A stretch of DNA of 19,952 nucleotides from S009-33 sp041694255 (GTDB lineage: Bacteria > Patescibacteriota > Gracilibacteria > Absconditabacterales > Absconditicoccaceae): contig JASMTN010000008.1 in NCBI GenBank assembly GCA_041694255.1, forward strand, positions 1 to 19,952. The letters are read 5' to 3'. The notes below the pieces were generated by a model that was given only the letters and a program-made list of their open reading frames with translations, did not search any database and was not told where the DNA came from. The position numbers were made by a program, and so were the translations under genes. Shown here piece by piece: positions 15,164 through 19,952 of this stretch. Positions within the stretch are counted from its first letter, which is position 1, and every line of letters starts with the position of its first letter.

Positions 15164-17794
15164 TTATTCTCATTTTGAAACTTTTAACATCTCAAATAAA
15201 TTTTTACTACCAATGGGTGGATTTGTCCATATATTTGTATTAGTAGTTATAGTTAAACTTCAACCATTTTTAATAGCATATTCTTTTCAGTTTCTAAACC
15301 AATTTTTAAGAACTGATCTTCTTTTTTTATAAATTTGGTCTGCATCATCTCATATAAGTACTCAGTTTAATAACAATCTACCATCAGCATACCATCTTGA
15401 AGAAGAAGGGTTATCATTAAGTATATTTCAAGTTGTACTTGCAGGTCAAGTTACTTCAAAACTTTTATCTGTTATATAATATCATTCTAATGTAGATTTT
15501 ATATTCATTTTTGAATTTTGTATTTTAATATTACCATTTCTAACAACAAGCATGAATGGTCATGTTATTTCTCAATCTATAGTTACATTTCAGTTTTCAA
15601 CTATTAATGTAGTAGGCTTACTAACAGGGATATCACCAGATATGTTTATATGCTCTCATTCTATATAGAAAACATCTTGAGTTAAAACCTTTTTTAATCA
15701 TAACATACTATCAACTCATAATAATGATGCTGGCATTTTAGCATATTGCTTATATTTTCAAATAAAAGAATCTAAAATTTTAGATAAATCACCTGTATTA
15801 TAGTTTGGTAAAGAATTTGGAGTTGAAACATTGTAATAAGAAAGAGATTTTCAATCAAAATTTAAATCTACATTTGACACATTTGTAAGTGGAGTTCATC
15901 TTTGAATCATATAATGGTCAGTCATGGTAAACTTTTCAGTTGCAAACAATGAAGGTGATGTAATGTCATCTTCCCATTTATAACGAGTCTCTATTCAATA
16001 TATAGTATTTCAGCTAGAATTTGTTCATTTTGGAACAGTTACATTATAAGATGTACATTTTTGTCTATAATTTATATATCAATTTATTGTATTTTCACCA
16101 TAATTAAAAGATGGTGTATTTTGTGAATCTATATAACCTTGTCATAAAACAGATGTATCAGGAAAGGCATATAAGCTAGATCATGCAAATCATGAGTATT
16201 CACTAGAGTAAATAGAATTAACTTTAAATTGTACTTTTACATTATTTTTATTGTATTCTCAAATACTTCAACTATTACAACTTGTATTATATATTTCATT
16301 ATATTTTGGTAGAATCCACCCAAATGGCAGGTAATCTCAAGACATTATACTTTTAGTATAAGTTGTGTCATAATCTGAATTAAACCTAATAGGTCACTCA
16401 TAATCAAAACCATCACATTCTGAACAAGCAAATACTGCTCAAGAATAAGAACCATAAACTTTTATAACTCAACTATTAAATTTAATATCTGCACTACAGT
16501 TTTGTAATCAACACTTCCAATTAAATTTTTTCTGATTTATAGTAGGATTATAAGAGTATGAAAGTATACTTCAATTACTACAAAACTGATTATAATAAGT
16601 TGAAGGATCCTGCAAATAATTTATTTTTGTAGTATCAGTAGATGATATAGTTTGTCAATCTAAAGGTCAACAAGATCATGTAGAACAAGGAGGAGAAACA
16701 CATGAAGTAGGGTTACCTCATCATCCTCATCATCCTCATCAATCATCATCTCATCATCCTCATCAATCATCATCTCATCAATCATCATCTCATCAATCAT
16801 CATCTCATCATCCTCATCAATCATCATCTCATCAATCATCATCTCATCTTGATGCATTACAACTTACTGTCTGGTTTCATAAACTACATGTCCAGTTTAC
16901 ACTTGAATTTTCTGAAGGAAAAGAAGGTGTAGATCAACCTAGTAAAGAATATTGTCAACAAAAAGAACCATCAAAACTTGAATCAGAATTACTGTATTCT
17001 TTAGCAGCATCTCAACAAATAGGATCAATTATTTGACAAGAATCACTACAAGCAACTCAATTTCTAATATTAGGAGTTCATGATCCATCAAAATTGTCTG
17101 ATCAATTATCACACTGTTCATTATGAGATACTACTTGATCTCAACACCAAGAAGGAAGTATTACATAAGATTGTAAATGTTCTCATTTTAGATTGGTGCT
17201 TGTTTTTTTAACTCATGTATCTTGAATATAATTACATGAAGAAAATAATCTTTCACCAGATACAATAGTTATAGAGGTAGTACAATATTTCCAATCAGTA
17301 ATGGGAGGTTGTATAGATCAATTATTGTTAACTTCATAAGTTGTAATGTTCCAATCAGCTCTTGCAACTGGAATATTTAAGTTTAATTTTGATGTATCTT
17401 GACCACTATCTAGTAAAACATCATATATCCATCATATAACTGGTTTTTTTCAAGAATATCAAGCCCTATCAGCCTCAGAAGATATCCAATTACTTGAAAA
17501 TTGTGCAAAATTATATCTTAAATTATAATTTGAATTATCTAAATTTAGTAAATTTATAGAAGATTCACTAGCTTTTAATATTCTCTCTTTTCAGTCTGTT
17601 CATTTCCAATAATCAACAAGATCATATGATTTTCAAGGGTATAAACGAATATCATAATATCAACATATATCTGCATTTGAATTATAATAACTTGAATATA
17701 TTCAACTATTACAATTTTCATGGGTTACTCAATATGTTGTGTATAAAAGAGAATAAAAGATGCTAATAGCTATAAACAATATTACCTTTTTCAT
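15164..17794 (-). CDS. Large secreted Cys-rich surface protein with Asp/Gly repeat
   Basis: The 876-aa product starts with a signal peptide (M-K-K-V-I-L-F-I-A-I-S-I-F-Y-S-L-L, cleavage near residue 22). Residues 217-262 (C-G-D-Q-V-V-S-H-N-E-Q-C-D-N-G ... C-S-D-S-C) match the cysteine repeat of DUF4215/myxococcal surface proteins (C-G-D-G... E-x-C-D-D-G-N... C-S-x-x-C). A second C-G-D begins near 265. Residues 317-360 are a pure Asp/Gly tract (see 16715-16846), followed by more Cys pairs to about 470. From about residue 715 to 780, strands such as K-P-T-T-L-I-V-E-N-G-N-V-T-I suggest a beta-solenoid. The tail has A-D-G-R-L-L-L-N-G-V-L-I-G then a K-K-R-R-S-V-L-K-N-W-F segment. It may be an adhesin or cell-surface structure. 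Starts 11 bases after the ATP-grasp gene. Confidence 0.9.
16715..16846 (-). repeat. 15-base in-frame tandem repeat coding (Asp)3(Gly)n
   Basis: Read on the minus strand, the unit is GATGATGATTGATGA (Asp-Asp-Asp-Gly-Gly), with some units extended by GGATGATGA (three more Gly). The 44 codons give 18 Asp and 26 Gly. Of the glycines 21 are TGA, four GGA and one GGT. Units are identical at DNA level, so the tract can gain or lose copies without leaving the frame. It forms an acidic, flexible linker in the secreted protein. Confidence 0.93.
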
Positions 17795-17805
17795 TTTATT
17801 ATATT

Positions 17806-18885
17806 TTAAGTTAATAAATTACTATACAAATTATTATAAAAATTTCATAGAAAGTCAATATCTTTTTTATTACAAGTTAACAATCATCAAAGATGGTTAA
17901 TTTCCATAAGATAAAGCTCATTATCTTTAGTTTTAATAAACTCCAATACTCATACTTTCCGTCAAACTCATTTTGTTATAGTTTTTATAAATTTTAATTC
18001 TTCTTCAGTAAATTTATCTTTATCAAAGTAAGTAAAAGAAACATCCAATTCTTTATACATTTCAAGCTTTCACTTGTTAAAAGCATCTTCCATATTTTTG
18101 TTTTGTTTAAGTTTAGCTGTATATATGGTTAATTTTTTATCTATATAAGTATAGTAAATTCTATACTCATTTTTTATTTCAAAAAATGGAACTGTAAAGA
18201 TGGGTTTATAAATATATGAATTTAGTATTTTATCTATTTTTTTATCATAATAAATATCTTTTGTATTAAATGTAAATACTCACTTTCACATTTCAGATTG
18301 ACTTGATTTTAAAACTATTTTGTTATACCTATCTTTAAGTATATTTCTAACATATTTTATATATATTGGATTTGTTAAAAATATAATAGATATATCTCAA
18401 AAAATATATTTTAGTTTTTTAAAACTATACTTTTTAATTAATAAACTTATGAAAGACAATTTGTTAAAATCATATTTTCTTTTTCTATCAGGAATTATTA
18501 TATTTGTAAATAAAGAAAAAGTTTCAAATAGTTGATTATTAAAATTATTTCTTAAAGCTATTATATAGTCCTTTTTTGTTAAAATTCTATTATAATCATT
18601 CAAAAGTTTAACCTTTCAATCAGTAAGTATTACATTAAAATCCTTAATAGGTTTAATATCTTCTAAAGATATATTATTATGCAAACAATAATCTAAAAAA
18701 GAAAAAAATTCAAACAATGTTGCTTTATTGATAGTTCATTTTATATGTTTTTCATCTATTCTTGGTATATAAACATCTATTATTTTATTTAATGTTATCT
18801 TATTTTTTTTTAGATCAGAAAAAAGACGAGTAAGTATATTGTACTCATCTAATCTCATATTTTCAGCTAATAAAAAATAGTACAT
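17806..18885 (-). CDS. ATP-grasp domain enzyme, substrate unknown
   Basis: The 359-aa product shows ATP-grasp features. K-I-V-L-K-S-S-Q-S-E-M-G-K-G-V-F at about 189-204 has the ATP-binding Lys193 and the Gly-rich flap. Near the C-terminus V-G-V-L-E-F-I-K precedes L-Y-L-M-E-I-N-H-L-G-G at 325-334, whose Glu328 and Asn330 match the family magnesium-binding E-x-N. ATP-grasp enzymes make acyl-phosphate intermediates and join a carboxylate to an amine or similar group. The N-terminal ~170 residues are not recognised and could be the pre-grasp and substrate part. It has no signal peptide, so it acts in the cytoplasm. It lies 20 bases after a lipoprotein gene and 11 before a secreted-protein gene. 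It may modify a peptide, sugar or one of these proteins (inference). Confidence 0.8.
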
Positions 18886-18905
18886 TTTTATAATATAATT
18901 ATAAA

Positions 18906-19049
18906 TTACCAAGAAGGCACTTCCGGATTTTCTTGAATTTCAACTTCATATGATTTTATATTTTTATTATTATTTTCTTTTGAAATATTATTAGAACATC
19001 ATGATAAAAAAACACCTATTAAGAATAGACAAATAACATATTTAAGCAT
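18906..19049 (-). CDS. Small lipoprotein (47 aa)
   Basis: The product begins M-L-K-Y-V-I-C-L-F-L-I-G-V-F-L-S-G-C, a complete lipoprotein signal with lipobox L-S-G-C, where the Gly is a TGA codon. Cleavage before Cys18 leaves a 30-residue mature peptide, N-S-K-E-rich and ending E-N-P-E-V-P-S-W. It sits 25 bases after the upstream surface-protein gene and 20 before the ATP-grasp gene, so all are probably co-transcribed. It could be an anchor or a small membrane-attached peptide. A modified-peptide precursor is a speculative alternative because of the ATP-grasp neighbour. Confidence 0.83.
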
Positions 19050-19074
19050 ATTTTTTTATTAATTAATAAATTTT

Positions 19075-19952
19075 TTACCACCCATTAACACTATCTCATC
19101 ATCATTCTTTTTGTCATCATTCACTTGTTGACCCTCAAGGTGTTCAGCTACTTTCTTCTGGCTCTTCTGGATCTTCTGGCTCTTCTGATTTTTTATCATC
19201 TTCATATCAAAGTGCAGCAGTATAATTATTTATATCAGAATCTATAGTATTTGATAAAAATAATTGTCAAGATGTAGCTGTTATTCAAAGTTTATTTCAT
19301 CATAAAGTTATATCTTTTATTCACAATGTGGAATTAAAACATTCTCACCATTTAGTAAATATAATATTATAATTAAGATTAATTCTTTTTCAATTTTTTA
19401 ATAAGGTATTTTCTAAAAATAATTCTTTAATTTCATTACTGTTTAAAGAAACACCATATTTATTAAATACAACATTTTTTAAACTTTCTTTAAATGTATC
19501 AGATAACATATTATACATGTATTCTTTTATTTCCAAGTTTCATTCAACTGATTTATAGTCATTTTGATCAAAAACTCAATCACTATTTTTATCTACCATC
19601 TCAATCATTCAAGAAATGGGAACATGTCAATGTTCATTATCAACTGCAAGTTTATATGTAAATGGGAATGCTAATATATTAGACACATTTACTGTACTAT
19701 ATGTACTATTTTCAAATGATTTATCTTGCATATATTCTTTATTTGAAAGTATAATATTGTAAAAAGCTTTTAATCTTCATTTTTCTTTATTAGATAAGTC
19801 TTTAGCCCAAAATGGAAGTTCATTTGTTTCAATTAAGTTTTTTGCATCTTGTAAAACAAGTTTCAAATCTTCTTCTCATGAAATAACAAGGTTTCATTCA
19901 AATGTTGAATATTTTTGTCAAAATATCTCATCTCTTAATGACCTTGCAAATC
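19075..19952 (-). CDS. C-terminal part of a large, probably exported protein
   Basis: The last 291 residues are in the window; the start lies beyond the right edge. The positions 19593-19567 encode D-K-N-S-D-G-V-F-D, which fits the calcium-binding D-x-N/D-x-D-G-x-x-D loop of dockerin/EF-hand or thrombospondin-type repeats. The C-terminus is low-complexity: an acidic Pro/Glu stretch (S-E-E-P-E-D-P-E-E-P-E-E), then a Gly/Ser-rich tail ending G-G-G-D-S-V-N-G-W. Such tails are common on exported proteins. No membrane anchor is seen at the end, so it could be secreted or anchored at its unseen N-terminus. It is the first visible gene of the four-gene surface operon. Confidence 0.82.

Noticed and set aside
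16715..16846. CRISPR-like or simple-sequence array
   Set aside because: The units are 15 bases with no unique spacers, and stay in frame inside a signal-peptide-bearing gene, so it is a coding tandem repeat.
16660..16857. A minus-strand open frame giving a repetitive D-E-M-M-I-D-E protein
   Set aside because: It is the wrong-frame reading of the 15-base repeat in the 876-aa gene. The correct frame continues through the tract once TGA is read as Gly.
17870..17884. A fourth copy of the TTACAAGTT repeat
   Set aside because: It lies within the ATP-grasp coding sequence and shares only a short core, so it is probably coincidence.
166..19952. TGA read as Trp (code 4, as in Mycoplasma)
   Set aside because: TGA lands at Gly positions such as the deformylase G-V-G-L, the Adk P-loop and a lipobox Gly, while TGG still encodes Trp.

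Overview
The window comes from a strongly A+T-rich bacterium that reads UGA as glycine (genetic code 25). That points to the Gracilibacteria (BD1-5/GN02) or Absconditabacteria (SR1) lineages of the candidate phyla radiation. The evidence is direct. With TGA as Gly, nearly all the DNA resolves into 21 tightly packed genes that end in TAA (17) or TAG (4) and never in TGA. The in-frame TGA codons fall on invariant glycines: the Adk P-loop, the deformylase G-V-G-L-A-A-P-Q and E-G-C-L motifs, the MurC and MurE nucleotide loops, and a lipobox L-S-G-C. TGG remains Trp. Read with the standard code, the same DNA gives only short fragments.

Layout, left to right. 1-113: 5' end of an unknown minus-strand gene. 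166-1287 (-): tgt, queuine-type tRNA guanine transglycosylase. 1436-2635 (+): murL, an epimerase that makes the D-Glu residue of the peptidoglycan precursor. 2610-3563 (-): FemX/FemAB-type peptidyltransferase, tail-to-tail with murL. 3667-3751: a palindromic MITE-like element. 3807-5111 (+): murC, then a bidirectional terminator. 5169-7135 (-): atpB-atpE-atpF-atpH (a, c, b, delta) of an F-type ATP synthase, preceded by adk (7195-7806, -). 7949-8875 (+): an unrecognised protein with kinase-like features behind a near-perfect promoter. 8872-9177 (-): small membrane protein. 9221-10708 (-): gltX. 10892-15043 (+): a five-gene run of def, a short murE-type ligase, an mtaB-type radical-SAM methylthiotransferase, a 75-aa unknown and an actin-like/PilM-like protein, closed by a strong bidirectional hairpin at 15089-15108. 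15164-19952 (-): a four-gene cell-surface operon, in transcription order a large exported-looking protein (3' part only) with a calcium-loop motif, a 47-aa lipoprotein, an ATP-grasp enzyme and an 876-aa secreted Cys-rich protein with an Asp/Gly repeat.

How it fits together. The left and middle parts are housekeeping: peptidoglycan precursor synthesis (MurL, MurC, MurE, Fem-type branching), protein synthesis and maturation (Tgt, GltX, Def, MtaB) and energy (Adk, ATP synthase F0 part plus delta). The MurL/Fem/MurE set suggests a non-standard wall: D-Glu made on the nucleotide precursor, and a non-DAP third residue carrying a branch. The right quarter is the accessory part and the best candidate for something undescribed: an ATP-grasp ligase packed between exported proteins.

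The start codons lack Shine-Dalgarno sequences, and four recognisable promoters share a 16-bp spacer and 26-31-nt leaders. No tRNA, rRNA, CRISPR array, insertion sequence or replication origin was found. No gene-free stretch exceeds 300 bases. The longest, 3564-3806, holds the palindromic element and one copy of a short repeat.
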